Positions 33,174-41,101 of a stretch of 64,000 bases of DNA are shown here, one piece after another. This DNA comes from Arthrobacter sp. EpRS71 (GTDB lineage Bacteria > Actinomycetota > Actinomycetes > Actinomycetales > Micrococcaceae), in NCBI RefSeq assembly GCF_001512285.1, contig NZ_LNUV01000004.1:248001-312000 (forward strand), given 5' to 3'. The notes under the pieces are model-generated. The model ran no database searches. It had not been told where the DNA came from and saw only the letters and a list, made by a program, of their open reading frames with translations. Each line of letters begins with the position of its first letter. Position 1 is the stretch's first letter. A program made the position numbers and the translations under genes.

Positions 33174-34610
33174 ATGTCAGCACACATCGGTGTCACCGGC
33201 CTTGCGGTGATGGGCGCCAACCTGGCCCGCAACCTCGCCCGTAACGGCTTCACGGTGGCTCTCCACAACCGCTCCGTGGAAAAGACTGACGCCCTGCTCG
33301 AAAAGCACGGCACAGACGGCGACTTCATCCGCACGGAAACGCTGCAGGAACTCGTGGACTCCCTCGAAAAGCCCCGCCGTGTCCTGATCATGGTCAAGGC
33401 AGGCGCTCCCGTTGACAACGTGATCGAGCAGCTCGAGCCGTTGCTCGAGGCCGGGGACATCATCATCGATGCCGGTAACTCGCACTACGAGGACACCCGC
33501 CGCCGGGAAGCCGCGCTGGCGAAGAAGGACCTGCACTTCGTCGGCGTCGGTGTATCCGGTGGCGAAGAAGGCGCCCTGAACGGCCCCTCCATCATGCCCG
33601 GCGGCTCCCGTGAGTCCTACGACGCCCTCGGCCCGCTGCTGGAAAAGATTTCCGCGAAGGTCGACGGCGAACCGTGCTGCGCATGGATCGGCACCGACGG
33701 CGCCGGACACTTCGTCAAGATGGTCCACAACGGCATTGAATATGCCGACATGCAGGTCATCGGTGAAGCGTTCGACCTCCTCCGCTCCGGTGCAGGCATT
33801 GAGCCCGCAGAGCAGTCCAAGATCTTCGCTGAGTGGAACAAGGGCGATCTGTCCTCCTTCCTGATCGAAATCTCCGCCGAGGTCCTGGGCCACGTTGACG
33901 CCAAGACGGGCAAGCCGTTCGTGGACGTTGTGGTTGATGCCGCAGGTCAGAAGGGCACGGGCCGCTGGACGGTCATCTCCGCGCTGGAACTGGGTTCCCC
34001 GGTCTCGGGCATCGCCGAGTCTGTTTTCGCCCGTGCACTGTCGTCCCAGACCGAGCAGCGCAAGCTCGGCCAGGAACTGCTCGCCGGTGAAGAAGCCGCA
34101 GTGGAGATCCCCGAGACGTTCGTTGAGGACGTCCGCCAGGCACTGTACGCCTCCAAGCTGGTCTCCTATGCCCAGGGCCTGGACATGCTGACCTCCGCTG
34201 CCAAGGAGTACGGCTGGGACTTGAAGCTGGACGAGATCGCTTCGCTCTGGCGTGCAGGCTGCATCATCCGCGCAGAACTGCTCAAGGACATCACCCAGGC
34301 CTACGCCGCCGAGGAGAAGCCGGCCAACCTGCTGTTCGCACCGGCCTTCACCAAGGCAATCGCCGAGGCTCTCCCGGCCTGGCGCCGCGTGGTGGCCACA
34401 GCAGTCCAGCTGGGCATCCCGGTACCAGTGTTCTCCTCCTCCCTGGCGTACTACGACGGTCTGCGCCGCAAGCGCGTTGCCGCTGCCCTGATCCAGGGCC
34501 AGCGCGACCTCTTCGGTGCACACACCTACGGTCGCGTGGACACCGAGGGTACGTTCCACACCCTCTGGGGCGAAGACAAGTCGGAAATCTCGGCAGTCGA
34601 CACCCACTAG
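33174..34610 (+). CDS. gnd: 6-phosphogluconate dehydrogenase, decarboxylating
   Basis: A 478-residue enzyme with the NADP motif GVTGLAVMGANLARNLARNG. Further motifs are the substrate-binding VGVSGGEEGALNGPSIMPGG, the catalytic Lys in HFVKMVHNGIEYADMQ, and near the C-terminus the sugar-phosphate residues of RRDLFGAHTYGR-like sequence (QRDLFGAHTYGRVD here). It converts 6-phosphogluconate to ribulose 5-phosphate with release of CO2 and NADPH. The ATG at 33174 has TGGAG six bases upstream. Placement next to the idn genes and a GntR regulator suggests use in gluconate breakdown as well as the pentose phosphate pathway. A terminator follows closely. Confidence 0.96.
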   Translation: MSAHIGVTGLAVMGANLARNLARNGFTVALHNRSVEKTDALLEKHGTDGDFIRTETLQELVDSLEKPRRVLIMVKAGAPVDNVIEQLEPLLEAGDIIIDAGNSHYEDTRRREAALAKKDLHFVGVGVSGGEEGALNGPSIMPGGSRESYDALGPLLEKISAKVDGEPCCAWIGTDGAGHFVKMVHNGIEYADMQVIGEAFDLLRSGAGIEPAEQSKIFAEWNKGDLSSFLIEISAEVLGHVDAKTGKPFVDVVVDAAGQKGTGRWTVISALELGSPVSGIAESVFARALSSQTEQRKLGQELLAGEEAAVEIPETFVEDVRQALYASKLVSYAQGLDMLTSAAKEYGWDLKLDEIASLWRAGCIIRAELLKDITQAYAAEEKPANLLFAPAFTKAIAEALPAWRRVVATAVQLGIPVPVFSSSLAYYDGLRRKRVAAALIQGQRDLFGAHTYGRVDTEGTFHTLWGEDKSEISAVDTH

Positions 34611-34625
34611 CAATAACATTCCGCC

Positions 34626-34668
34626 AAAGGCCGGTTCCGCCCAGTTACGCTGGGGTGGGCCGGCCTTT
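34626..34668 (+). terminator. Terminator after gnd
   Basis: A 9-bp stem AAAGGCCGG/CCGGCCTTT, 15 bases after the gnd stop, with a GC-rich loop of 25 bases. Confidence 0.75.
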
Positions 34669-34710
34669 GCCGTACCCAAGAGCCACGCCAGACAGCTGAA
34701 GGAGACCACC

Positions 34711-35550
34711 ATGGCAGCCCGGATTGCGCTGGTCACCGGTGCCTCCACCGGAATCGGTTTTGACACAGCCATTGCCCTCAACGCCGCCGGATTCACCGTT
34801 TACGCCGGAGCGCGCCGGATGGACAAGATGGAGCCGTTGAAAGAGCACGGCATCAATGTGCTGCCCTTGGATGTCACTTCTGAGGACTCCATGGTCCAGG
34901 CAGTGGCGGCGATTGAAGCGGCACACGGCACAGTGGACGTGCTGATCAACAACGCGGGCTACGGTTCCTATGGCTCACTGGAGGAAGTTCCGCTGGCTGA
35001 GGGCAGGCGACAATTTGACGTCAACGTCATGGGCCTGGCAGGGATGTCCCAATTGGTGATTCCCGGAATGCGGAGGGCGGGGACAGGCCGGATCATCAAC
35101 ATCACCTCAATAGGCGGCAAAATTTATGAACCCTTGGGTGCCTGGTACCACGGCACCAAGTTTGCGGTGGAGGGAATGAGCGATTCCCTGCGGCTGGAGT
35201 TGAGGCCACACGGAATCGACGTCGTCATTATTGAACCATCGGGAACAGATAGTGAGTGGGGCGCCATAGCGGGGGAGGGCCTGTTGATGGCCTCGGGCAG
35301 CGGACCCTACAGGGAACAAGCGCACATTGTGGCTGCCGCGTTGGCATCCACCTCCGGAACCGGCCATGTGTTGTCGACGCCGGCGGGGGTTGTAGCAAGA
35401 ACCATTGTCCGCGCTGCAACGGCAAAACGCCCCAGAACCCGCTACCCGGTGGGCAGGGGCGCCTGGAGCGTCCTGGCAATGCGCAGAATTCTTCCGGACC
35501 GCGCCTTCGATGCTGTCTTTTGGAACTTTTACCGAAGGCTCGCCGGCTAG
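34711..35550 (+). CDS. SDR-family oxidoreductase (classical, 17-beta-HSD-like)
   Basis: A 279-residue short-chain dehydrogenase with [31 protein letters not shown], the catalytic Ser in [14 protein letters not shown] and Tyr-x-x-x-Lys in [15 protein letters not shown]. The pattern Gly-Lys-x-Tyr-x-Pro-x-Gly before the catalytic Tyr is common in SDRs annotated as ketoreductases of lipids or small carbonyls. The substrate is unknown. The ATG at 34711 has GAAGGAG nine bases upstream. Its end overlaps the convergent cysE gene by four bases. Confidence 0.87.
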   Translation: MAARIALVTGASTGIGFDTAIALNAAGFTVYAGARRMDKMEPLKEHGINVLPLDVTSEDSMVQAVAAIEAAHGTVDVLINNAGYGSYGSLEEVPLAEGRRQFDVNVMGLAGMSQLVIPGMRRAGTGRIINITSIGGKIYEPLGAWYHGTKFAVEGMSDSLRLELRPHGIDVVIIEPSGTDSEWGAIAGEGLLMASGSGPYREQAHIVAAALASTSGTGHVLSTPAGVVARTIVRAATAKRPRTRYPVGRGAWSVLAMRRILPDRAFDAVFWNFYRRLAG

Positions 35551-36131
35551 ATCCGGTATTCGATGTAGTACTCCGCCGGATCCACGGCAGGTTTGGTTTC
35601 GGATCGGGCATCACGGTGCCGCCATGTGGCGGGAATGCCTGTGATGATGGACTCCGGTGGTGCGTCCTTGACCACCACGGCATTGGCGCCGATCGCGCTG
35701 CCGGCGCCGATGGTGATGGGACCCAGGACCTTTGCTCCAGCCCCGATCGTCACGCGGTCACCGATGGTCGGGTGACGCTTGACCTTGGCCAAGGACCGGC
35801 CGCCGAGCGTTACCCCGTGATAGATCATCACGTCCTCACCGATTTCGGCGGTCTCACCAATCACGACTCCCATGCCGTGATCAATGAAGAAGCGCCGGCC
35901 GATGGTTGCACCGGGATGGATTTCGATGCCGGTCAGGAACCTTGCCAGCTGGGAAATCAGGCGGGCTGGAAAGCGGAGCGCCGGATTTTGCCACAGCCGA
36001 TGGGTGATCCGATGCGCCCAGATGGCGTGCAGGCCGGAGTAGGCGAAAAAGTTCTCAAAAGAGCCTCGAGCCGCCGGGTCGTGGGACCGGGCGGCATCGA
36101 GGTCTTCCTTAAGCCTTGCGAAGAAGCTCAC
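35547..36131 (-). CDS. cysE: Serine O-acetyltransferase
   Basis: A 194-residue short-form CysE. The N-terminal helical part is followed by a left-handed hexapeptide repeat domain with [20 protein letters not shown] and [20 protein letters not shown], holding the catalytic Asp-His. It acetylates L-serine with acetyl-CoA, the first step of cysteine synthesis. The protein ends [10 protein letters not shown]-terminal Ile is the residue that in other bacteria inserts into CysK to form the cysteine synthase complex, so complex formation is likely. It lies 41 bases downstream of cysK in the same direction. Confidence 0.93.
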   Translation of the reverse strand: MSFFARLKEDLDAARSHDPAARGSFENFFAYSGLHAIWAHRITHRLWQNPALRFPARLISQLARFLTGIEIHPGATIGRRFFIDHGMGVVIGETAEIGEDVMIYHGVTLGGRSLAKVKRHPTIGDRVTIGAGAKVLGPITIGAGSAIGANAVVVKDAPPESIITGIPATWRHRDARSETKPAVDPAEYYIEYRI

Positions 36132-36172
36132 AAAGACCTTTCTACAGGAAATGAAGACGTACCGGCGTTGTG

Positions 36173-37108
36173 TTAGCCGCGGATGTCGTCGAACAACACG
36201 GTGGAGATGTAACGCTCACCAAAGTCACAGACGACGGCAACGATCAGCTTGCCCGCGTTCTCAGGGCGCTTGGCCAACTCGAGGGCGCCCCACACAATGG
36301 CGCCGGAGGAAATGCCTCCCAGGATACCTTCACGTGCGCCGAGGTCACGGGCTACGCGGACCGAGTCTTCCAGGGTGGCGTCAAGAACTTCGTCGTACAC
36401 GTTGGTGTCCAGGATTTCCGGAACAAAGTTGGCGCCGATGCCCTGGATCTTGTGCGGGCCAGGGGCTCCGCCGTTGAGGATCGCCGAATCTTTGGGCTCG
36501 ATGGCCACAATCTGCACGCCGGGCTTGCGCTCCTTGAGGACCTGCCCAACACCTGTGATGGTGCCACCGGTGCCTACGCCAGCCACAAAGATGTCTACTT
36601 CACCGTCGGTGTCTTCCCAGACTTCTTCGGCAGTGGTGGCGCGGTGGATCGCAGGGTTGGCCTCGTTGGCGAACTGCTGCGCCCAGATGGAGTTCTCCGT
36701 GTTGGCGACGATTTCCTGTGCCTTCTCGACGGCGCCACGCATGCCTTCGGATCCGGGCGTCAGGACGATTTCGGCACCGTAAGCACGCAACATGACGCGG
36801 CGCTCGGTGGACATGGTCTCAGGCATGGTCAGGATGACCTTGTAGCCGCGGGCTGCACCCACCAGGGCAAGGGCGATGCCGGTATTACCCGAGGTACCCT
36901 CAACGATGGTTCCACCCGGCTTCAAGGCGCCGGACTTCTCGGCAGCATCAATGATGGCCACACCGATGCGGTCCTTGACGCTGTTGGCCGGGTTGTAGAA
37001 CTCGAGCTTGACTGCAACGGTGGCGTCGAGGCCCTCGGTGAGCCGGTTCAAACGAACCAGCGGAGTCCGGCCGACCAGCTGCGTGACGTCGTCGTAGATC
37101 CTTGCCAT
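36173..37108 (-). CDS. cysK: Cysteine synthase A (O-acetylserine sulfhydrylase)
   Basis: A 311-residue PLP enzyme. The Schiff-base Lys is in [11 protein letters not shown], the substrate loop is [11 protein letters not shown] and the phosphate-binding loop [33 protein letters not shown] matches the region that binds the CysE tail. It makes cysteine from O-acetylserine and sulfide. It forms an operon with cysE (cysK first). The start ATG at 37108 is the family N-terminus ([18 protein letters not shown]). Confidence 0.96.
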   Translation of the reverse strand: MARIYDDVTQLVGRTPLVRLNRLTEGLDATVAVKLEFYNPANSVKDRIGVAIIDAAEKSGALKPGGTIVEGTSGNTGIALALVGAARGYKVILTMPETMSTERRVMLRAYGAEIVLTPGSEGMRGAVEKAQEIVANTENSIWAQQFANEANPAIHRATTAEEVWEDTDGEVDIFVAGVGTGGTITGVGQVLKERKPGVQIVAIEPKDSAILNGGAPGPHKIQGIGANFVPEILDTNVYDEVLDATLEDSVRVARDLGAREGILGGISSGAIVWGALELAKRPENAGKLIVAVVCDFGERYISTVLFDDIRG

Positions 37109-37174
37109 GAAAATTACGCCTATCTCTGAAGAGGGAATGCTGAGGTCAGCCTAACCATCGGGATCGAAACACCG

Positions 37175-37699
37175 CTAAGCACTAAGCCATGCAGAGTAAT
37201 ATTTCCGGGCCTTGGCCAGCTTCGGGTTGATGATCACCTGGCAATACCCCTGGTAGGGGAACTTTGCATAGTAATTCTGGTGAACTTCCTCGGCTTCATG
37301 AAACTCGGGGAGGCGGCTGACCTCGGTCACGATCGGATCGGACCAGAGGGCCTGGGCGCGTTCGATTGCTTCTTCGAACAACACCTTCTCTTCCGTGGTT
37401 GTGTAGAACATTGATGATCGGTACTGGGTTCCCACGTCATAACCCTGCCGATTCAGCGTGGTGGGGTCGTGGAGGGCGAAAAACATGTCCAGGATGACCT
37501 CTTCCGGAACTACTGTTTCGTCGAAGGTCACCGCCACAACTTCCGCATGGCCAGTGGTTCCGGAACATACCTCGTAGTAATCAGGATTGCGGACGTGACC
37601 GCCGGTGTAGCCGGACACCACCGAGCTGACGCCACGGGTCTTTTGGTATACGGCATCAAGGCACCAGAAGCAGCCGCCGCCAAGTACGAAAGTTTTCAT
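37175..37699 (-). CDS. msrA: Peptide methionine sulfoxide reductase A
   Basis: A 174-residue protein with the active-site Cys in LGGGCFWCLDAVYQ near the N-terminus, SGYTGGHVRNPDYYEVCSG, and GTQYRSSMFY. It reduces the S-epimer of methionine sulfoxide. The catalytic Cys is followed by Phe-Trp as in all MsrA. Resolving Cys residues near the C-terminus are not obvious; the only late Cys is in YQGYCQVIINPK, so the resolving scheme may be short. The gene is monocistronic or loosely linked to cysK-cysE downstream on the same strand. Confidence 0.94.
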   Translation of the reverse strand: MKTFVLGGGCFWCLDAVYQKTRGVSSVVSGYTGGHVRNPDYYEVCSGTTGHAEVVAVTFDETVVPEEVILDMFFALHDPTTLNRQGYDVGTQYRSSMFYTTTEEKVLFEEAIERAQALWSDPIVTEVSRLPEFHEAEEVHQNYYAKFPYQGYCQVIINPKLAKARKYYSAWLSA

Positions 37700-37798
37700 G
37701 TTCTCTTCAATGGATCGGAGGGTCTGATGATTCCCGTTTCACCTTACGGGAGAATTACGGCACCGGGGAGGTGCCACGGAGCTCCAGATAGCTGATGG

Positions 37799-37836
37799 GG
37801 CTCAGTAGGCAAGAAATCCGGCTCAGTAGGGAAGAA
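37799..37836 (+). repeat. Tandem 17-base repeat before the nif3-like gene
   Basis: GGCTCAGTAGGCAAGAA (37799) recurs at 37820 with one change (GGGAAGAA), a 21-base period. The second copy contains the purine-rich stretch that could serve as the ribosome binding site for the ATG at 37844. Confidence 0.75.
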
Positions 37837-37843
37837 TAAGAGC

Positions 37844-38755
37844 ATGGAAGCAGTAAACACCCACATTTCTGATGTGGATTCCGTCGAAGAGGACGAAACA
37901 GCGGACGCCAGTGGTGATCCCACGCTCGGCCAGGTGTTGCTGGCTGTCGAGGAATTATGGCCGGAGTCACTGGCTGAAGACTGGGATGAGGTGGGTCTTG
38001 TTGTGGGCCGCCCCAATGTTCCCGTCACCAAAGTTCTCTTTGCCGTGGATCCCACGCTGGCCGTGATCGATGAGGCCGTGGAGTGGGGAGCGGACCTGCT
38101 GATCACCCATCACCCGCTGCTTCTCAAAGGGGTTAACTCCGTGGCAGCCACGTCAGCGAAGGGCCTTGCTGTGCACCGGCTGATTGAGGCCGGGACAGGG
38201 TTGTTGACCGTGCATACCAATGGAGATTCAGCCGTTGGCGGAGTTTCGGATGTCCTGGCCGATGCTTTCGGCTTGGAGAACGTCACACCCTTGACGCCGG
38301 CAAGCAACGGCTTGCCCGAGGAAGGTATTGGCAGGGTAGGGGACCTTCCGGATCTTGAGACGCTCGGTGATTTCGCTGCCAGGGTCTTTGAAATGCTGCC
38401 CGCCGTCGCAGGGGGAGTCCGGGTAGCTGGAGACAAAGACGGTCTCGTCCGGCGCGTTGCCGTTTGCGGTGGAGCCGGGGACAGCTTGTTCGATGCCGTC
38501 CGCGCCAGCAACGCTGATGTGTACGTCACGGCAGACATGCGTCACCACCCTGCATCTGAAGCCCGCGAAGGTGCCACCAATGGCAGGCCCTACTTGATTG
38601 ACGTCTCGCACTTCGCCAGTGAATGGCTATGGCTCCCTGCTGCCGCTGACGCGTTGGGCAATGTGCTCGCGGACCAAGGCTACGACGTCGAGATCCGTGT
38701 CAGCGGAACCAACAGCGATCCCTGGGACTTCATACTCACTCCCGGCGGGGACTAG
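37844..38755 (+). CDS. Nif3-like dinuclear metal-centre protein (GTP cyclohydrolase I type 2 family)
   Basis: A 303-residue member of the Nif3/YbgI family. Metal-binding motifs include LLITHHPLLLKGV (His-His) and TVHTNGDSAVGGVSDVL, with later VYVTADMRHHPASEA and DVSHFASEW. These proteins form hexameric toroids with a two-metal centre; the physiological role is not settled. The first 25 residues are acidic and not part of the family fold. It is followed by a coiled-coil/zinc-ribbon gene, the standard actinobacterial pairing. It starts right after a tandem repeat. Confidence 0.9.
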   Translation: MEAVNTHISDVDSVEEDETADASGDPTLGQVLLAVEELWPESLAEDWDEVGLVVGRPNVPVTKVLFAVDPTLAVIDEAVEWGADLLITHHPLLLKGVNSVAATSAKGLAVHRLIEAGTGLLTVHTNGDSAVGGVSDVLADAFGLENVTPLTPASNGLPEEGIGRVGDLPDLETLGDFAARVFEMLPAVAGGVRVAGDKDGLVRRVAVCGGAGDSLFDAVRASNADVYVTADMRHHPASEAREGATNGRPYLIDVSHFASEWLWLPAAADALGNVLADQGYDVEIRVSGTNSDPWDFILTPGGD

Positions 38756-38843
38756 AGTCTAGACAGATACGGGCAGCCCTGACGGATAGCGGCGGTTCGG
38801 CCGGACCTGATCCCCAGGCCGGTGGCTAATAGCGGAGGTAAGC

Positions 38844-39581
38844 GTGGCGAAAGCAGCACCGGCAGAACAATTGAAATTGCTTGAACTGCAGGGACTGGAT
38901 GCCAAGCTCAAGTCGCTTGCCGGCCGCCGGAAGGTTCTGGAAACGGATCCACGCATCACTGACCTCACGGACGCGCTGAGTGTGGCCAACGGCGAGCTAG
39001 GCGCCGCCAAGGTTGCCGTTCATGACGCAGAAGCCGAACTTCGGCGTGCGGAAGCCGATGTGGAGCAGGTAGCCACCCGTATTGAACGCGACGAGACCCG
39101 GCTCAACAGTGGCACCGGCCTGTCCAAGGATCTGGTGGCCTTGCAGAGCGACATTGCGTCCCTCAACAAGCGTCGTTCTGACCTGGAAGATGTTGAACTC
39201 GAAATTCTTGAACGCTTGGATACTTTGCGCGAGCGTCAGGCCGCCCAGCAGTCGATCGTTGATGACATTCAGGGTTCCTTTGGCAGCATCCGAGCTGAAC
39301 TGGATGAGGCTATTGCCGAGATTGCGGCAGAAGAAACGGTGGTTCGGGGGCAGCGCGCTTCATTCGCTGAATCCCTGGACGCGGGAATTCTTGCCGTCTA
39401 CGAGAAGACCATTGCCAAGCGCGGAGTCGGTGCGGCCCGTCTGTTCCACGGCAAGTCCGAAGGTTCCGGCATGATGCTCAGTCCCGGCGACCTCGCCGAA
39501 GTCAAAGCCGCAGCGGAGGACGACATTGTCTTTTGCCCGGATTCAGGTGTCATCCTGGTTCGTTCGGCGGAGTGGAACTGA
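38844..39581 (+). CDS. Coiled-coil protein of the C4 zinc-ribbon family with degenerate ribbon
   Basis: A 245-residue protein. Residues 5 to 175 are a long antiparallel coiled coil (heptads with many Glu, Arg and Leu). The C-terminal 50 residues correspond to the C4-type zinc ribbon found in this family downstream of Nif3 homologues. In the family the ribbon has two Cys-x-x-Cys pairs; here they read GKSEGSGM and FCPDSGV, so three of four Cys are Ser. Zinc binding is therefore unlikely. The GTG at 38844 has GGAGG five bases upstream. The family is linked to Nif3 by synteny, and related proteins in other bacteria have been tied to flagellar or RNA functions; no role can be stated here. Confidence 0.85.
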   Translation: MAKAAPAEQLKLLELQGLDAKLKSLAGRRKVLETDPRITDLTDALSVANGELGAAKVAVHDAEAELRRAEADVEQVATRIERDETRLNSGTGLSKDLVALQSDIASLNKRRSDLEDVELEILERLDTLRERQAAQQSIVDDIQGSFGSIRAELDEAIAEIAAEETVVRGQRASFAESLDAGILAVYEKTIAKRGVGAARLFHGKSEGSGMMLSPGDLAEVKAAAEDDIVFCPDSGVILVRSAEWN

Positions 39582-39611
39582 CGCAGGCCGCTTTCGCCTG
39601 CGACTGGTAAG

Positions 39612-40376
39612 TCAGCTCGACAGGATGATGTTGAGTGCGTGCGGCTTGCGGGCCGTACCCTCAACGAGTTCCGCCCTCCAGATCTCGAGTGCAGCCTGCA
39701 ACAGCTGCCCCGGGGTTGCAGGCGCCTTCCCTCTCCGGGTCAGCAGGTGCCGCGCCAGTTCGCCGCGGGTGTGCTTGGCGAAGTGACTGACCACCGTGCG
39801 CTTGCCGTTCGTTTCGTTGAAGACGTTCACATTGACTGTCTGCGACGCCGGGGGAGCCCAGGCCGCGGCGTAGGTGCTGGAACGGCAGTCCACCAACAGC
39901 TCGCCTTCGGCGCGTGAGGCGAGGGCAGCGCTAAGCTGCGGCTTCCAATATGAGGCGAGGCGGCCGACGTCGGGCAGTGCGGTTCCCATGGACAAGCGAT
40001 AGGCAGGGACGTGGTCGCCAAAGCCGATGACACCCCAGAGCGCGGACACCACCAAGATGGACTCGTTGGCCTTGCGGCGCTGCGTCGACGTCATGCTCTT
40101 GTAGCCCAAGGCGTCGTACAGGACCCCGGAATACACTTGGTGCGCGGGCGCCGCTGGCTCGGCGTGCAGCCGCGTATTGCGTTCGACGTCGTCCCTCAGG
40201 GAGGCGCCGACCCCCAGCAAAGCGAGAGCGTCCTCGTGCGCACTCACCGTCCCCAGCGCTTCGAGCACCTTGGCCCGGTAGGGGTTCAGTTCAGGAAAGC
40301 TGAGCTCATCCCAGTCGATGGAGGGGCCGTTGGCAGCGGGGGTCTTGCCTTCGGAAGGCGGCAGCAGAATCAGCAC
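39612..40376 (-). CDS. yaaA: Peroxide stress protein YaaA (DUF328)
   Basis: A 254-residue protein beginning MLILLPPSEGKT, the defining N-terminus of the YaaA family. Further family stretches are VYSGVLYDALGY, ILVVSALWGVIGFGDHVPAYRLSM, and HFAKHTRGELARHLL near the C-terminus. In E. coli YaaA limits free iron during peroxide stress. The gene is convergent with the zinc-ribbon gene and divergent from rnpB. Length is typical. Confidence 0.92.
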   Translation of the reverse strand: MLILLPPSEGKTPAANGPSIDWDELSFPELNPYRAKVLEALGTVSAHEDALALLGVGASLRDDVERNTRLHAEPAAPAHQVYSGVLYDALGYKSMTSTQRRKANESILVVSALWGVIGFGDHVPAYRLSMGTALPDVGRLASYWKPQLSAALASRAEGELLVDCRSSTYAAAWAPPASQTVNVNVFNETNGKRTVVSHFAKHTRGELARHLLTRRGKAPATPGQLLQAALEIWRAELVEGTARKPHALNIILSS

Positions 40377-40441
40377 CAGTCGATATTAGCGGGATTTCAC
40401 CACGGACCTGGGCACGTCCCGACGCCGGTAGACTGGACAGC

Positions 40442-40836
40442 GGATGGGTCGACCAGGCGGTCGCGCGTCACGAAAGTGGCTCGAGGAACGTCCGGGCTCC
40501 GCAGGGCAGGGTGGTGGGTAACGCCCACTCGGGGTGACCCGCAGGCCAGTGCCACAGAGAACAGACCGCCTGCGCGTTGTGATGTTTTGCATCACAGGGC
40601 AGCAGGTAAGGGTGAAACGGTGGTGTAAGAGACCACCAGCTCCCTGGGTGACCGGGGAGGCTAGGTAAACCCCACCCGGAGCAAGGCCAGACAGGACACG
40701 TTTGAGGGCTGCCCGCCCGAGTGTCCGGGTAGGCTGCTGGAGGGCGTCGGCAACGGCGTCCGTAGATGGATGGCCGCCACTCCCTTGCCGGTAACAGCAG
40801 GGGATGACAGAACCCGGCGTATCGGTCGACCCATCC
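40442..40836 (+). ncRNA. rnpB: RNase P RNA, bacterial class A
   Basis: The ends pair (GGATGGGTCGACC at 40442 with GGTCGACCCATCC ending at 40836). Conserved core elements are in order: GAGGAACGTCCGGGCTCC, CCACAGAGAACAGACCGCC, AGGGTGAAACGGTG, GGTAAACCCCACCCGGAGCA and GACAGAACCCGGCGTATCGG. It is the catalytic RNA that trims the 5' ends of tRNA precursors. Length is about 395 nucleotides, and the loops are GC-rich as in actinobacteria. Confidence 0.95.
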
Positions 40837-40940
40837 ATTTATGACCCCCTGAAAACCGGGCGTGTGAGTGATTTCACGCCCTGGGGCCGCCTGCAAGCCT
40901 TCCGTCCGCCCTAGAATGGTTACTGAACGTAGATGTTCTG

Positions 40941-40968
40941 CCGCCGGGACTGCGTTCGCAGCCGGCGG
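40941..40968 (+). terminator. Hairpin with T-rich tail downstream of rnpB
   Basis: CCGCCGG/CCGGCGG with an inner CTGC/GCAG stem, followed by ATTTTCTTT. It lies about 105 bases past the mature rnpB end. Confidence 0.6.
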
Positions 40969-41101
40969 ATTTTCTTTGCTCTCGTTCAAGGCGCTGTGGG
41001 TGGACCGAAGCCCGCTGGCGCATGTGCCGCAGGACTACTCCGGGCGGCCGCTGCCATCTGCATACGAAGACGTATGTGGTTGACCCAAGGAAGGTAGTTC
41101 T

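Noticed and set aside
33177..34796. Open frame of 539 codons on - opposite gnd
   Set aside because: It is fully antisense to a clear gnd gene, has no recognisable domain, and arises from the strong G/C third-position bias of gnd.
40442..40836. Small open frames across the RNase P RNA
   Set aside because: The segment has the conserved core and pairing ends of rnpB; the frames are incidental.
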